Below are positions 24,414-37,446 of a stretch of DNA of 64,000 bases, one piece after another. Where the stretch lies: assembly GCF_011075055.1 (NCBI RefSeq), contig NC_058137.1, positions 16,725,463 through 16,789,462 on the forward strand, in the 5' to 3' direction. Numbering within the stretch: position 1 is the first letter of the stretch; every line of letters starts with the position of its first letter. A model generated the notes under the pieces. The model worked only from the letters and a program-made list of their open reading frames with translations. It was not told the origin of the DNA and did no database searches. The stretch comes from Mangifera indica. Taxonomy: Eukaryota; Streptophyta; Magnoliopsida; Sapindales; Anacardiaceae. The position numbers and the translations under genes are program-made.

Positions 24414-25625
24414 TGTAACACTCACAAGTACGTCTCGAGGGTAAAATAGTCTTTTTGCATAAGTATGATTGATGTGTGAATGGTTTAAAGTGAATTTAAC
24501 GTTAAAGTATGAATTTTGGGGGACATATAGTAGTGTATGTGAAGGTCATGCCCGTATGTCACTACCACGTCAGTTAAATAATATGAGTTTTGGATACAAT
24601 TTGAATTAAGTAATATACGATTGTGCATGGTGGATATATGCTTGTGTATGATATTACACAGTTTCAGTTTTAAAAGGTATGATGGCTGCATTTTAGGGAT
24701 TCTAATCTCAATCCAATCACACAAATTTGTAAAGGTGAGAGAAAGAGTTTTCAACCTTGATCATCTGACTTTGTGGTGGCAGCTTTGGTGATCGGATTCC
24801 AATAATGTGCTAAAAGAAAAGGAAGAGGGAATAAGGCCTTGTGATCAACTTTTGTTGTGACAGACTTGTCATAAGGTAAGTAGACCCCTCTCTACTCTGA
24901 CTGTGATGAATTTGATATGGGCTGAAGGTTCTTCCTTTTGTTAAATTTATGCATCAATATTGATATGTATATATATATTGTGTTAATGAATTGATTTTGA
25001 TGAAAGTATAGAGAATTATGGAGTATGGTATGCTTATTACTTCTAATTTGAACTAATAATATAATGACCATTATTTTGGTGTTTAAGTTTGCATGATAAT
25101 GGCTAGGAATTGAACATAGGACAATATATAACTATGGTAGTTAATGTCTCTTATGTGATGTGATTATTTTGATGATTTATGGCTAAGTTTCAACTATTAA
25201 TGGCTTACTTCATGATAATAACAATTCATATGATGTTAGAACATTATTATGACGCCATGGTATTAGTATGTGTACTTGGAATAGTTTTGGCTCACTAGAC
25301 TGTAGCATGAATACTGGTGGAAATTATGTATATATCTGTTTTGCCATTTTTATGGGTTTGATACACAACTATGTGGTATGAGACACACATCTGTGTATGT
25401 GAAACCCATAAATTAGCTTACTTTTTTTTTGATGTTTTGACAACTAATAAATATTACTGACCGTTGAACGGTTAATTAGGGCATGTAGGTTGCTTATGTA
25501 TGACTATAACATGACTATTTGTGGAGGGAAATACCCAAATAACCTTGAGAAGTAATGCAGTCAAGACAAAGGTAAAAATGGAAAGTGCGTTAAATATCAG
25601 AGGGTATACGCTCATGTTAGTGATA
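24414..25625 (+). repeat. TGTAACAC-type LTR, 5' part
   Basis: Starts TGTAACACTCACAAG. Early blocks (TAAAATAGTCTTTTTGCATA at 24444) and a later GGTAAGTAG match, loosely, the minus strand of the solo LTR at 27398-29614, so the two are probably the same family in opposite orientation. The 3' end is missing: Copia-A begins at 25626. Confidence 0.5.
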
Positions 25626-26766
25626 TGAAAAACCCCTAATGGCAAATTAATCCTAAAGGGGGGTGACTAGAATTAATAAAAAAATTAAACACAAAATTTA
25701 TCAAACTTGATCTTTTACTCAAGATTCCACAAACAAAAAAAAAAAAATAATCAAAACATAAAGGATAAGTGTTTAGAAAATGATAAGAAATTTAGAGTGG
25801 TTAAGAGCTTTTCATATTTCTTCAAGCAACCGATTTAAAGTTTTCACATGAATCACTTCCGAATTACACTAGTTGACTTGGGATTTTGCCTTTTTATAGT
25901 AGTGATACAAGATTTTGTCCAAATGTAATTAGAAAAAAAATTTACAAGTAGAATATGCCTATAATAGATTGATTTTACTAATATGTACAAATGTTTCTCT
26001 TAAAAATATGAGTTTTAATTTCTAGATAGAGATTAAGATCTCAGATATTGAGATAAGAATTCTTGAATGCTTTGGATATGTTCTTTAACCCTTTTGACTT
26101 CAATCCAACTTGTTTATATAGCCTTGAGACTTGAAAGATCCGTTGGATTGATTTTACTAGTCGTTAACTTGTGAAAAAGATGTTTTAATATTGAAAACCA
26201 TGAGAAGATGGGTGTCTTCTTATGAGAGATGAACATCCTCTTATACATCCCTACTTTGGCAGCTTCAAAATAGTCATCCAATTGTCAAATTTTTGAAATG
26301 CACCACTCAAGGGATGAATGTCCTTTCTTCTAGGATAGGTATCTTGCCTTGCTCCTTAAAATTTCAGAAAGCATCAATCATAAGAGGACTGACAAGGGAT
26401 AGGCATAGAGACAAGTGTCCCAATGTGATGACTTTGCTGACTGTCTCAATTATGCTTGTTAATGCATCGGAGAGGGAATGAGCATTTCATGGTCATCATT
26501 CAGTAAGGGATGAACGTATCTTGATTTAGCACATACATCCTTGTCTATTTAAAAAACATTCCCAAGAGCTCCAAACTCTTAATAATGGGCATGAGACTGA
26601 TATCTCAATTAGGATAGATGTCCCTAAACTGAAAAATTATATAATTGCATTTTGCCCACCTTTTGGTCATCGGAACTTTATGTCATAGACTTTGTTAGTT
26701 CAATAATTATTACATATCAATATTAAACTTAGTTTTGACATAATCAAAACATTTAGGGATCCAACA
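25626..26766 (-). repeat. Copia-A 3' LTR
   Basis: 1141 bp. On the minus strand it starts TGTTGGATCCCTAAATG and ends GGGTTTTTCA. The same sequence recurs at 42231-43347 plus 47228-47268, next to a primer-binding site, so this is the 3' copy of a minus-strand element. It carries repeated short palindromes of the GGGA...TCCC type (for example near 26313 and 26610). Flanking pentamers TGATA and CAATA match at only 3 of 5 positions. Confidence 0.8.
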
Positions 26767-27397
26767 ATCTGCAATTTTTTAATTGATAACAAAACCTAAG
26801 TTTAAGCATTAAAAAACAATTTAGAGAGTTTATGAAACTTTAAACAACAATTTAAAACTCCTTCTCACTTTAGCAATACAAATCAATTTGGTTATAACTC
26901 ATTTTATTTCAATTTATTTAACACTTTTCAAAAACCAAACTTATTTAACTCTTTCAAATTTAATAAGGCATATAAGTCATTTTTATTTAAAAATGACCAG
27001 TCTCTCCCATTTTTTGTCATAAATCAAAAACTATTTTGATAGAGTTTCCTCTATTTTTGGATAACCCAAAATAAAAAACAAAAGAAAAACATTCCTAATA
27101 TCAATCAACATCAACTAACTTCTCAATATCATGATCAACCATACCTAACCAATCATTTACACATCATCAACAACAATCAACCAATCATCAACAAACATTA
27201 CCAACAAGAGAGCCATAATATTCATAATAGGAATCATAACATAGCATCATAAAAAAAATGTGTAATAAGCATACACAAGGAAGTAGGCATAGTAAATGAA
27301 GCATGAGTCAAAATATTCATAAATACATGTCCCTTAAAAGACTATGAAAAATGATGATGTAAAAAGATGAAAAATGTGTATGGAGAATCAAGGCTCG
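26767..27397 (-). other. Copia-A 3' internal region
   Basis: Lies between the 3' LTR and the solo LTR inserted at 27398. On the minus strand, the word TTTATGACAAAAAATGGGAG (27002-27021) resembles the polypurine-containing non-coding region just upstream of the 3' LTR in Sirevirus-type copia elements. No coding sequence. Confidence 0.5.
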
Positions 27398-29614
27398 TGT
27401 AACACTCTTCTTTAGGCACTTACCCCTACCCAGATTATGCACTCCAAGAGATGTGACCTGTCAGAGTTCCTTAATATGCTATTACAGTTGTTAAACTCAA
27501 TACATTGAAATCAGACCCATAGTCTCAAAAGTGTAATAAACATGAAATATGATGATTTAAACATTATCCGAACAATAAAAAAAATCTAAACGTAAATAAG
27601 AGTCCATACAATTCAATGCAAAACAACTATTTGTTACATCCAAATACATCAACACATGTAAAATAATCCATAAGAATATAATGAATACCTACCCTCATCT
27701 GTCGTATCGAGTCGTACTGCTAGTCTCCTTGCTGCCACTTTGCTGCTTCTGAACTGTACCTACAAAATCACATAGCAACCACGTGAGTAAATTTATGCAC
27801 AGTAAGTAGTAAAAATAATATATAAAGCAAAGTTACTTCCTCCATATGAAAATCCACGGATGTATTTTTAACATCCTAAAGTTATTTCCTTCATATGAAA
27901 ATCCACGGTAAGTCTCTAAACCCTATCATCTTTGCACATGCATCCTAAATACTATAACACCCATTGTCAGTGTGGAATTGTCCATGTAGTCGCCAGTGTG
28001 GTCCTTAGATTTATTAGCCTTATTACTTTCACTGCCACTTTACACACAATTTGGTGGCTTGTAACATTATTGTATATCATATCCAATTTTCGATTTGAAC
28101 ATGATCTGATAAGGGTACGTGTTGTCCTTCATATAGTTTGGCATACCGTTATTATTTCCATCATCAACAACTTTGAATAGAGTCTTATTATTGACCTTCT
28201 TCCTTCAACATCCCTTATAGAGGTAAGTTTGTCATTTCTCTAGGCCATATATTCATAGCAAAGTTTCATACATTCTATATCAGTTTCAAGTGTTTATATT
28301 TCCAAGTTTCCCTAAAATTACACGAGTGTGTATCCTTTACACATAGTCATATATTACCTTATCTATACAACATGCATCCTAAATACACGGGAGTATATCC
28401 TTAGTGCAGGGCATACGGTCGTGTGTCTCATGCCACACAGGCGTGTGTCCTTTCCCAATTCCATACCCCTGTGTACTTAACTTATATTGGTAAATTTCCC
28501 TAAATGCACATGGGTGTGTGTCTTAGACACACACCCATATGCATTTAGGGAAATTTACCAATATAAGTTTAGACACACGGGCATGTGTCACTAGAATTTC
28601 TAGAATTCAAAACCTAAGTTTTTTACATTTTTCACACCTCCATATACAACTAACACACTTCCAAGAGAAACATATTTCATAACCAACACCATACAGTCCT
28701 ATTTCGCCCTACACACATGAATAAATAATTTTACCATCATTAATATGGCACAATATATACCCAATATGTCTATCCTATTCTACATTACATATCAAAGGTT
28801 CTTTCATCCACATATGAATATCAACGAAATTCGTATCCTTCTACCAACCCAAACAAACCATTAACATTAATTTAAACAACCCATACATAAAGAGAATCAT
28901 TACTAAACCAAGATTAGGCAATTTTAAACTACAAATAGAACCATAACCATGAAAAACTCAATCGATCCCTACTTCCATTATCAATATATATATTTAACTA
29001 TCCAAATCAACCAAGTATCATGCACACATTCAAATAGAAACATATTAGAATCAACTCAATGCAAAAAGTCACAAGGAATCATGCTACTTACCTTGATAAA
29101 ATAATGATAATAGTTTTCCCATAGTTTGAATGACTCCCAAAAGTTTCTCTTCTATCAAAACATGACTGTAGCATTCTTTAATCCTATATTCTATCCTATT
29201 TGGTTGAAAGGATTTTAGAGAAAAGTAAGTGTTGCATGTTCTGCAATTGTTTTTATTTTTCATATTAAACAGATATGCATAGATGTGTATACTAGACATA
29301 TGGGTGTGTATGTAATTTATAAAACTTTAAAACTATGTTGTGAGATTTTCGTGGAACATATCCTTATCCTATAATTCAAAATTTGCTAACTAGATTTGAC
29401 TGTATACCCTACCTACATAGGCATGTATCCTAGCCAAATTTTACCAAATTATGTGATATGCAAAAAGACCATTTTGCTAACTCTATTACATCATACAAAG
29501 ACATGTAGCCTTTCATACATAGTCATGCATGCCATAAATCACATAATGGCTTTTCAAGCATAATCTCACTTAGAAAAAGAAAAAACAACCTCAAGCATTC
29601 TTGTGAATGTTACA
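27398..29614 (-). mobile_element. Solo LTR, TGTAAC...TTACA type (2.2 kb)
   Basis: Starts TGTAACACTC and ends GAATGTTACA, flanked by GCTCG (27393-27397) and GCTCA (29615-29619), a 4/5 match to a 5-bp target-site duplication. No PBS, polypurine tract or coding domain lies between, which fits a solo LTR. Orientation is inferred from similarity to 24414-25625 and to 43865-46123. It sits inside the 3' part of Copia-A. Confidence 0.65.
28479..28569. repeat. Near-perfect 44-bp palindrome
   Basis: Arms 28479-28522 and 28526-28569 are reverse complements with one mismatch and a 3-base loop (TTA). The arms contain GGTAAATTTCCCTAAATG and GGGTGTGTGTC. It lies inside the solo LTR. Confidence 0.9.
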
Positions 29615-29989
29615 GCTCATACTTTGAAGGTGAAGGCATAATATTGGAATTGGGCTGATAGTCACGAATATGCTGCTAAAGGAGCAATTCCGTAGAGTTG
29701 AGACATTGATCATATCATTGCATATCATGATGCAACCCAAGCAGTGAATCGTTTATGGAGCTCATGAAGCTAAACATACAATCCTAAAATGAAATGACTT
29801 AATATCCAAAACTGACTTGTGGTGAGGACACATCTGCTTACGTGTAGAGGTAAACTGAGAAGGACCTGAATGATGGGAGTGAGCTTTCTTATCTTGAGGA
29901 GCAATGAATCGAGGATCTGATTGAGTAAACTGTATAGGTTGGTTATGTTGAGGTTAAGTCTGAATAAGTTGTCACTCACCTTAAGGAAG

Positions 29990-30600
29990 CTAACAGATCA
30001 TCTGCATCCATATGAAGGTATCAATTCTAGTATAATCCTTCTCAAAAAAATTTTTCAGATAAGACATGTCACTTTCTTTTAGTTTGATCAATAAACCCTC
30101 AATAATGACAATAGTACCAAACTTAATAACCCCACCCACAACATTCTTAATCTAATTGATCTTAGCAATAAGTCAATAAGCCATATCTACCTTACATTCA
30201 TATAGGTTCGCATCCAAAAGAACAAGATCCTTTAATGTCACTTGATCATTCGATTGACTATGTGCATTTAAAGTGTAAGTTATCATGTGATGAATGATTT
30301 GCATGATTGGATTATGTAAGATGTTCGATTTAATAGTCTTTTTGTATGTCCAAAAATCGCCTAATGTTTCTTAAGTTGCCTTAGCAACAAAATTGGTAGG
30401 AAGATTCAATAAAGCCTTATTATCACAAGCAAGCCACTAAGCCAAGGCTTCTGGTTTCACTTCGAAATAACTCCCCTTTAACTAGAATTTCAAAAGATAG
30501 TCAGTTAGTCCACCTTGAAATCCTTTGGCCAATTCTAAGCTATTATAAAGTTCAAACACCCATGATTCAACATAATAAGTGTCAAGTTGAAACAATTTTC
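29990..30600 (-). pseudogene. Decayed extra ORF of Copia-A, plant 'putative transposon protein'-like
   Basis: Minus-strand translation, with several stops, gives consecutive protein-like blocks: FELYNSLELAKGFQGGLTDY (about 30550-30490), LPTNFVAKAT and LGDFWTYKKTIKSN (about 30400-30330), NPIMQIIHHMITYTLNAHSQ (about 30325-30265), LKDLVLLDANLYECKVDMAY (about 30237-30178) and then VIKFGTIVTII-like sequence with DTFIWMQMIC near 30010. This resembles the plant protein family called putative plant transposon protein (Pfam-type Transposase_32), as I recall it. Its position between pol and the 3' LTR is where Sireviruses carry an extra, env-like ORF. The similarity is from memory and moderate. Confidence 0.4.
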
Positions 30601-31440
30601 CCAACTAACACCGTAAATAAAATCGAACAAATCATCCCAAATACTAAGTACTTGTAAAACTTGCTTGTTTAGTGCACTACCTAAGTGACACTAGGTACGA
30701 CAAGCTTTTCGATGGCAATCCTATGCGCTTGGTTCTAGATTTGAATTCTAAAAATCTTAGTGTGACGACTTCTTTAGGGTTGAGTTTTTCAATGCCATGG
30801 TTGATAAACAAACCTATAACCACTTTAAAATTATATTATCTCAATAACACCATGGTGGAGGACGATGGTGAACAACAACGAATGGTAAGAACATGAGAAC
30901 CAAAATGTTGTGGAGAGAAGGAGAAACCTATGTATGATGGTGTGTATGCAAGATATCACCATAATTGGTGAGATGAGTGAAAGATGACAAATTGCAGCAA
31001 TTAGTACAAAAAATGGATGGAAATGCTTGTATGGATGACGATGATGCAAAAGGTGATAGGTTTGCATGACGATGGTGGCCGAAAAATGAGATTCAGATTA
31101 CAACAAATTGAGGGACAAGGGTTTTTGGGTGAGGTTGCTAGAGAAAATGAGGGAAAAGTTGAGGTTTTTGTTTTATAAAACTTAAGGGATGGTTGTCTCA
31201 ATAAGTGAGACGACTATCCTTCCCTCTTTGTGTTTTTGAAAACACAACATATGAGACACCCATCACAAGAAGATTGGGACGGGCATTACTTCCCTTTTCT
31301 TTTTTAATAAAATGACTTATAGGACGATCATTATAGAAAGACTGGGACAAATGTCCTTTTCCTTTTTTGTAAAAAAAAATTAACAATTTATAGGACGACT
31401 ATTACACAAATTAGGACGAGCGTATCATGCTTGAAATCTA
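30601..31440 (-). other. Copia-A 3' region, upstream of the extra ORF
   Basis: No intact gene. Small open pieces exist on the minus strand (31001-31201, 30831-31067) and may be the decayed start of the extra ORF. At 31205-31425 the strand carries three loosely repeated segments with GGGACGGGCATT, AGGACGATCATT and AGGACGACTATT, similar to the palindromic words in the Copia-A LTR. Confidence 0.35.
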
Positions 31441-31791
31441 GTTTTTTGCAAAAAAAAATTTATGCAATGCATGTGCAATTTGAATCAAAACACCATAAGA
31501 AATTATTCTTGGAAATTTTGATCATTTTGATTTTATTTTCAATGTGTTTCATTATTCAAATGACTTTGAACATGTGTTCGAATCACTAAAACTTGGATAT
31601 TAATGAAAAGGCATAATATAACATATGTATCATAAAAACATATTGCAATCCAAGCACTTAAAATCACATACAAGCATACCAACACATTCAAATCATCAAA
31701 AAGATATGTGACATGCAACTAAATGTCATAAATATGCAAAGTTACACAAATCTATATTAATATGCTTAAATGTGTATTTAATCAAGCCATG

Positions 31792-31794
<3 letters not shown>

Positions 31795-31889
<95 letters not shown>

Positions 31890-31910
31890 TGTATGTATGT
31901 ATGTATGTAT
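31795..31910. repeat. Compound microsatellite (AT)n-(ATGT)n
   Basis: About 65 bp of uninterrupted AT dinucleotide is followed by about 50 bp of ATGT tetranucleotide, ending at 31910. The long open frames here on both strands (Tyr/Ile repeats) are artefacts of the repeat. Confidence 0.95.
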
Positions 31911-32169
31911 ACACAAGTCCAAAAGCATGTCAATAATCATTAAAACCATCCAAACACATTATAGTCAACATTTTAAACATATACAAGTATTAACCAAGTA
32001 TAAAATCATAGAATCATAAATACTTATCCTTAGATATGATAAAAGCATCATCATATCAAACAACTATTCACAAAAGCATTATCATATCAAATAAACATGA
32101 TAAAAAACAAGTGTATTATCACAAATGCCATTTCAATCATGTTTCAAGACATATCAAAGTTTATGCATT

Positions 32170-32690
32170 TACTTGACTTAAATCGATTATGTCAAACTTT
32201 CTTCAAATAAAGCAAAATCTTTCCTTATCAAGAGATTTAGTTAAAATATTAGCAAGTTGATGGTTAATATCAATAAATTCAATTTGAATATCACCCTTGT
32301 TAACATGATCATGCAAAAAATGATGTCTGATGTCTATATGCTTTTTTCTAGAGTGCAAGATAAAATTTTTTGAAAGTTGAATGAACTTGTATTATCACAA
32401 AATATAGGAATGTTTTTCATTTTGAAACAAAATCTAAAAGTTGTTATCTTATCTATACAAGTTACGCACAACAACAAGCTGTAAAATCGTATTAGGCTTC
32501 CATAGTAGATATTGTGACCAAATTTTATTTATTTGAAAACTATAAGACAAGAATATTTCCTAAAAATTGACAAGTACCACTTGTACTTTTCCTATCTATT
32601 CGATATTCTCTGAAATCTGTATTTAAAAACGGTCATAATTCAAATGAGGATTTCTTAGGGTACCATAAACTAGTATTTGAGGTTCCCTTA
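32170..32690 (-). pseudogene. Copia-A RNase H, C-terminal part
   Basis: Minus-strand translation gives GTSNTSLWYPKKSSFEL next to 32690 and, further on, HFLHDHVNKGDIQIEFI and QLANILTKSLDKERF (about 32310-32200), the end of a copia RNase H. It continues the frame cut at 38000 by the Copia-D insertion. Stops are present in the middle. Confidence 0.75.
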
Positions 32691-33172
32691 TGTTATAGAT
32701 TTGAACCCTAAGATATTCCGATCCAAACAATATCACAACAGAAAAACAGAAACAATAACAACACGATATACTTGATTCGGATTTCATAAAAGAAATCCTA
32801 CATCCAAGGTAGAGGTGTTCCTCTAGTCAAATCCACTATCTATCAAGTTTGATTACATAATACAAACACACAGATCTTAACCTTTATACAACCAAATAGT
32901 ATACAAAACCATATACAAGGTAAAAACAAAGTCAAAGAGGACCTGATTTCACCAGAGAGATGTTGCCAATCGAACTCAAGAAGCCAAAATAGCCACATAC
33001 CTTTTTTCTTTCTCTTATAATGCAGTTAATGGCAAAGGAAGACTTATATACTTAGATTAAAATGAGTGAAAACCAAGTAAATGATTGAACTACCCTTACT
33101 TGAAAAAATAATGACTTATACATCCTTGAATAAAAAAATTACAATTATGCCCTTATAGTTTGAAACTCAACA
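32691..33172 (-). repeat. Copia-D 3' LTR
   Basis: On the plus strand it starts TGTTATAGATTTGAACC and ends CTCAACA. Closely similar to 37464-37999 but lacks a roughly 54-bp stretch present there after AAGCCAAAA. Confidence 0.85.
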
Positions 33173-33371
33173 TTGCAAACTTTGCCTTGTTGAAAACTAT
33201 AAGACCACAAAACATGAATTCAACTAGTAAAACACCTCTATAAGAGAAAAGACAAACTCACACGCTTCCAATATGTAATAAGTCTAAGGCAATCTTAAAC
33301 TTGTTTATTGGAACAACTTTTGTTAAAATATCAATAAGATTAACACTTGAAGCGATTTTCTCCAGAATTAC

Positions 33372-34172
33372 CTAACCTTTAGACAAAACTTCTCTTATAA
33401 AATGCAACCTAACATCTATATGTTTTGTTCTTTCATGAAAAACACTATTTATAGACAGATGTATTGCACTTTGTGAGTCACAATATATTATAGGAGTACC
33501 ACAACTCAACCCTAGCTCTTCTGTTATACCTTTCAGCCATAGAGCTTCTTTAGTAGCCTCTATTAATGCAACATACTCAACTTCTATTGTAGACAAAACA
33601 ACAATATGATGAAGGCAGCTTTTTTAACTTATCACATTATCACCATATGTGAAAATATATCCAATTAGAAACCTCTTCTTATCTAAATCTATAGCATAAT
33701 CTGAATTACAATACCTTTTAACAAGTAAACTGTTAGCATCAGATGCAGTATATACAAGACCAAAATCACATGAACCTTTCAAATATCTCAATACCCATTT
33801 AACAACATTCCAATGTGCTTTACAAGGTTTTCCTATAAATCTACTCACCAAACTAATTACATAAGCAATATCAAGCTTGGATTCTATTATGACATACATT
33901 AAACTACCTACCACATTTGCATAAGGAATCTTTTTCATGTATTCAGATTCATCAGTAGGCAAATCATGTAATACAGACATCAATTTGAAATGAGCTCCCA
34001 TAGGAGTATTAATAGATTTAACATCATGTATACCATACAATTCAAGAACCTTTTTAACATACAAAAACTGAAATAGAGTTAAAACACCTTTAATCTTATC
34101 TCTATTAATATCCATGTGTAAGATTCTTTTTACAGGTCCTAAATCTTTCATTTCAAACTCATATTTTAACAA
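33372..34172 (-). pseudogene. Copia-D RT C-terminus and RNase H
   Basis: 34172-33624 encodes KYEFEMKDLGPVKRIL, then SINTPMG, VGSLMYV and HWNVVKWVLRYLKG: the end of copia RT leading into RNase H. After a stop, 33596-33372 reads EVEYVALIEATKEALWLKG, CDSQSAIHL and ERTKHIDVRLHFIRE, the RNase H C-terminus. The two pieces are in different frames. Catalytic-region residues around CDSQSA are present. Confidence 0.85.
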
Positions 34173-35075
34173 TTTTTTTCAACTTATACAAATCACTTAT
34201 TTTCTTTGAGACAATAAGCATATCATCCATATATATCAATAAGTAAACATAATTACTTGTTTTAGTTTTACAAAAGTAAACACAATTATTAAAGTTACTT
34301 CTAGAAAAGCCAATGGAGAATATATAGTCATCAAACCTTTTATGTCATTATCTTGGTGCCTTTTTTAGGCCATACAATGATCTTTCTAGTAAGCAAACCA
34401 TATATTCAGATCCAGCTTTCACAAAACCCATTGGTTGCTTCATATAAATCTACTCTTCTAAGTTACCTTGAAGAAAGGCAGTAGTAACATCTAGCTATTC
34501 AAGTTCTAAATGAAACAACACCACAATAGATAAAATCTCATGATAGTCAATTCCTTCTACTTGGGAAAAACCTTTTGTAACAACTCTAGCCTTAAAACTT
34601 CCATTTTCAAAGCCTGGAGTAGCAGGTTTTCTTTTAAAACCTATTTACAACCTATAATCTTCTTATTTACAGGTCTTTTAACAAGAATCTATATGTTATT
34701 TTTATACAGGGAATCTATCTCAGCTTGCATGGCATTTAACCATTCTTTTTTGTGTTTACTCATATAGGCTTGTTTGAAATTTAAAAGTTCATTCAATTCA
34801 ATACAATCACCTATATTAAATGCATATGATATGAGATTTGTATGTGCATATCTAGATGGCAATTTAATAGTTCTTCTAGACCTATCTCTAGCTAATTGAT
34901 AATCAGAAAGATCAAAATGTATATCACTGTCTATACTACTTTGACTTTGACTTTGTGATAGTTGCTGGTTCAAACCCCTATCTTTATACTTTGAAGCATG
35001 AATTGGATATGAGGCCAAACTAGGCCTATCACTTAACTCAAAACTATCAGACTTAACTAAGTCAGAATTCTTCAC
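34173..35075 (-). pseudogene. Copia-D RT N-terminus
   Basis: 35075-34689 holds the integrase-RT linker and the start of RT (AYMSKHKKEWLNAMQAEI, matching the copia HKEWxxAMxxEI entry). At about 34230-34215 YMDD, the RT catalytic box, is intact. The frame is lost just after it near a run of seven A's (about 34180 on the minus strand) and again between 34689 and 34270. Confidence 0.8.
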
Positions 35076-35079
35076 CTCA

Positions 35080-35905
35080 ATATGAACCTATTTAGACTGA
35101 GATTGATTAGAGATAAATAGATCTTTATAAAAAACAGATTCATTAAACATAGCATCCCTGTTGGTCACACATTTTAACTTATCAATTAACTAGACTTTTT
35201 AACCCTTAGACCTTGTAGGGTATCCTAAGAAAATAGCTTTTAAAACTCTAAGGTTTAACTTACCCTGATTCACATGAATATAGACAAGACATCCAAAAGG
35301 TCTCAAGCGATTTAATTTTAGTGGTCTACTAGACCACAATTCAATAGAAGTTTTAAAATTAATAGTAGAAAAGGGCGATTTATTGATCAAGTAGCAAGTA
35401 GTAGCAACTACTTTAGCCCATAATTTCTTACTCAATCCTAAGTTAGCCAACATGCATCTTACCTTATTCAAAATGATTTTATTCATCCTTTCTACAAGAC
35501 TATTCTACTGAGGAGTGTTTGTACAGGTTTTGTGTCTCAAGATTCCAAATTACTCACAAAATTCAGTGAACTATTTATTACAGAATTCAAGACCATTGTC
35601 TGTTCTTAGAACTTTTAATTTCTTATTAGTTTGATTTTCAACAAGAGTTTTCCATTCTTTAAAGAATTCAAAAACTTGATCTTTATTCTTTAAGAAATAA
35701 ACCCATAATCTTCTTGAAAAATCATCCATAAAGGTTAGAAAATAATGAGCACTAGATAGAGAACTAGGTACCTGAAGAGAACCCCACAGATCTAAATGTA
35801 CATAATCAAGAATATTTTTTGATCTATAAGTAGTAGCTGCAAACTTTAGTCTTTGAGACCTCCCTAAGACACTAATGTAGAAATTCTCTTAGAATTAATC
35901 AAGTT
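35080..35905 (-). pseudogene. Copia-D integrase
   Basis: Plant copia integrase signatures in order on the minus strand: core-region remnants at 35880-35500, then 35486-35199 with KIILNKVRCMLANLGLSKK, WAKVVATTCYLINKSP and RPFGCLVYIHV, typical of the integrase C-terminal part. Stops separate the core from the C-terminal piece. Confidence 0.75.
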
Positions 35906-36268
35906 TTATTTACAAAGTTTTTGCAAACCCAAGATACTAATGTGTCCTAGCCTTTTATGCCACAAAATAGTTTCATCCACCTTATCAAGTTTAGAAGACA
36001 TTGAGTCGCTTACAGTTGTTCCCTCTAAAATGTATAACCCATTTATTAGTTTAGCTCTCATTACAACTAAAGCTTCTCTCATTATTTTAAGCACACCTTT
36101 TTCAAACTTATAAGAGTAACCATTGGAATTTAACAAATTTAAAGAAATTAGGTTTCTTCTCAATTTGGGAACTAATCTAACATCATTGAGAATTTTAACA
36201 AAACCATCAGCAAGTTTCAGTTTTATTGCACCTATACCAGTAACCTTACATGCATCATCATTACCCAT
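35906..36268 (-). pseudogene. Copia-D protease end and GAG-pre-integrase domain
   Basis: 120 aa open piece ending with LWHKRLGHISILGLQKLCK, the zinc-binding HxxxH-type GAG-pre-integrase domain, preceded by beta-rich protease C-terminal sequence (GIGAIKLKLADGFVKILNDV). A stop just upstream separates it from the protease active site. Confidence 0.8.
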
Positions 36269-36307
36269 TAAGATTTTTCCCTTGTTTATATGTTTTAAAT
36301 CTAAAAA

Positions 36308-37200
36308 CTAGTCTTCTCTAGGTGTCATGTGATAAGTGCATCCTAAATCTAAAACCAATTCTTCTCTAGACAACCCCTTAGATAATACCAATACTTCAGC
36401 ATTGTCATAACCATCAAGTAGATTTATAGACTCATGTTTCTCATTATTGGAATGAAAATTCATTTTTTTTCTTTCAAGACAATTTCTTTTCATATGACCT
36501 TTTTTATGACAATTCCAACAAACTCTTTTAGACCTAGATTTAAATCTATTATTTCTTTTATCTCTTTGTTGAATTTTCTTTTCTATTCTGCCCTTAACTT
36601 GCAGACCTTCACCTATGATTTTCTTTTCTATCTTTATTCCTAAATCTTTTGACTTAAGAGCCCCTAAAACATCTTCCAAAGAAAAAGACTCTCTACCATA
36701 TTTGATAGCAACTTTTACATCCTTAAAGGTTTCAGGTAATAAATTCAAAATAATAATAGCTTGATTTTCATCTGTAATCTTTTCTTCTATATTAGCCAAA
36801 TTATTTGTAATTTTATTGAACTCACCTAAGTTTCCTTCCAAAGTTTTTCCTGAATCCACTTTAAAACCAAAAAGTCGCTTTTTCAAATAAATTTTATTAG
36901 TCAAAGATTTAGTCATATAAAAAGACTCAAGCTTCAGCTATAGTTTTGCAGTAGTATTAACATCATCTACTTGTCTTAAAACATTATCAGAAAGATGTAA
37001 AATAAGCAAGCTATAGGCAGTTTCAAGTACCTCAGCCTTTTGATAATTTGTCATATCAGAAGGTAAAACATCAATACCTTCCAAAGCCTTTGCATATATA
37101 TGATGCATCAAAACGACCCTAATCTTTTTCCTCCAAATATTAAAATCATTTTTTCCAGTTAATTATTCTATTTCCAATCTTGTTGACCTCATTACGTTCT
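36308..37200 (-). pseudogene. Copia-D gag (UBN2-type) and protease start
   Basis: The gag N-terminal part (about 37190-36920; NDFNIWRKKI...HIYAKALEG) runs into the open piece 36916-36308 (202 aa) with the UBN2-type capsid region and an intact CCHC knuckle, CWNCHKKGHMKRNC. The protease site follows as VLDLGCTYHM, where the usual copia site is LDSGC: Ser is replaced by Leu, an additional inactivating change. A stop at about 36920 splits gag. Confidence 0.85.
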
Positions 37201-37446
37201 TTTTTTTTTCTTTTAGTTTCTTTAATCCTACAGTGACCAAAAGAATGTACAATAGTACCAAGAAAACAAAATACTAGTAGCAAGAACATAATCTTTTCGA
37301 ATATTCAAATCTATTAAGAGACTTAACACGTATATTTCACCAAAATATACTAAAGAGCATGAGTTCCAAACACATCTCAAGATATAAACAATCAACCGAA
37401 TATAATTAAAAAAACAAGTCAAAAAACATAAATAAAAAGATCTTTA

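Noticed and set aside
31726..32019. Open frames on both strands with long Ile/Tyr and Met/Tyr/Val/Cys repeats
   Set aside because: They are translations of the (AT)n-(ATGT)n microsatellite and have no coding meaning.
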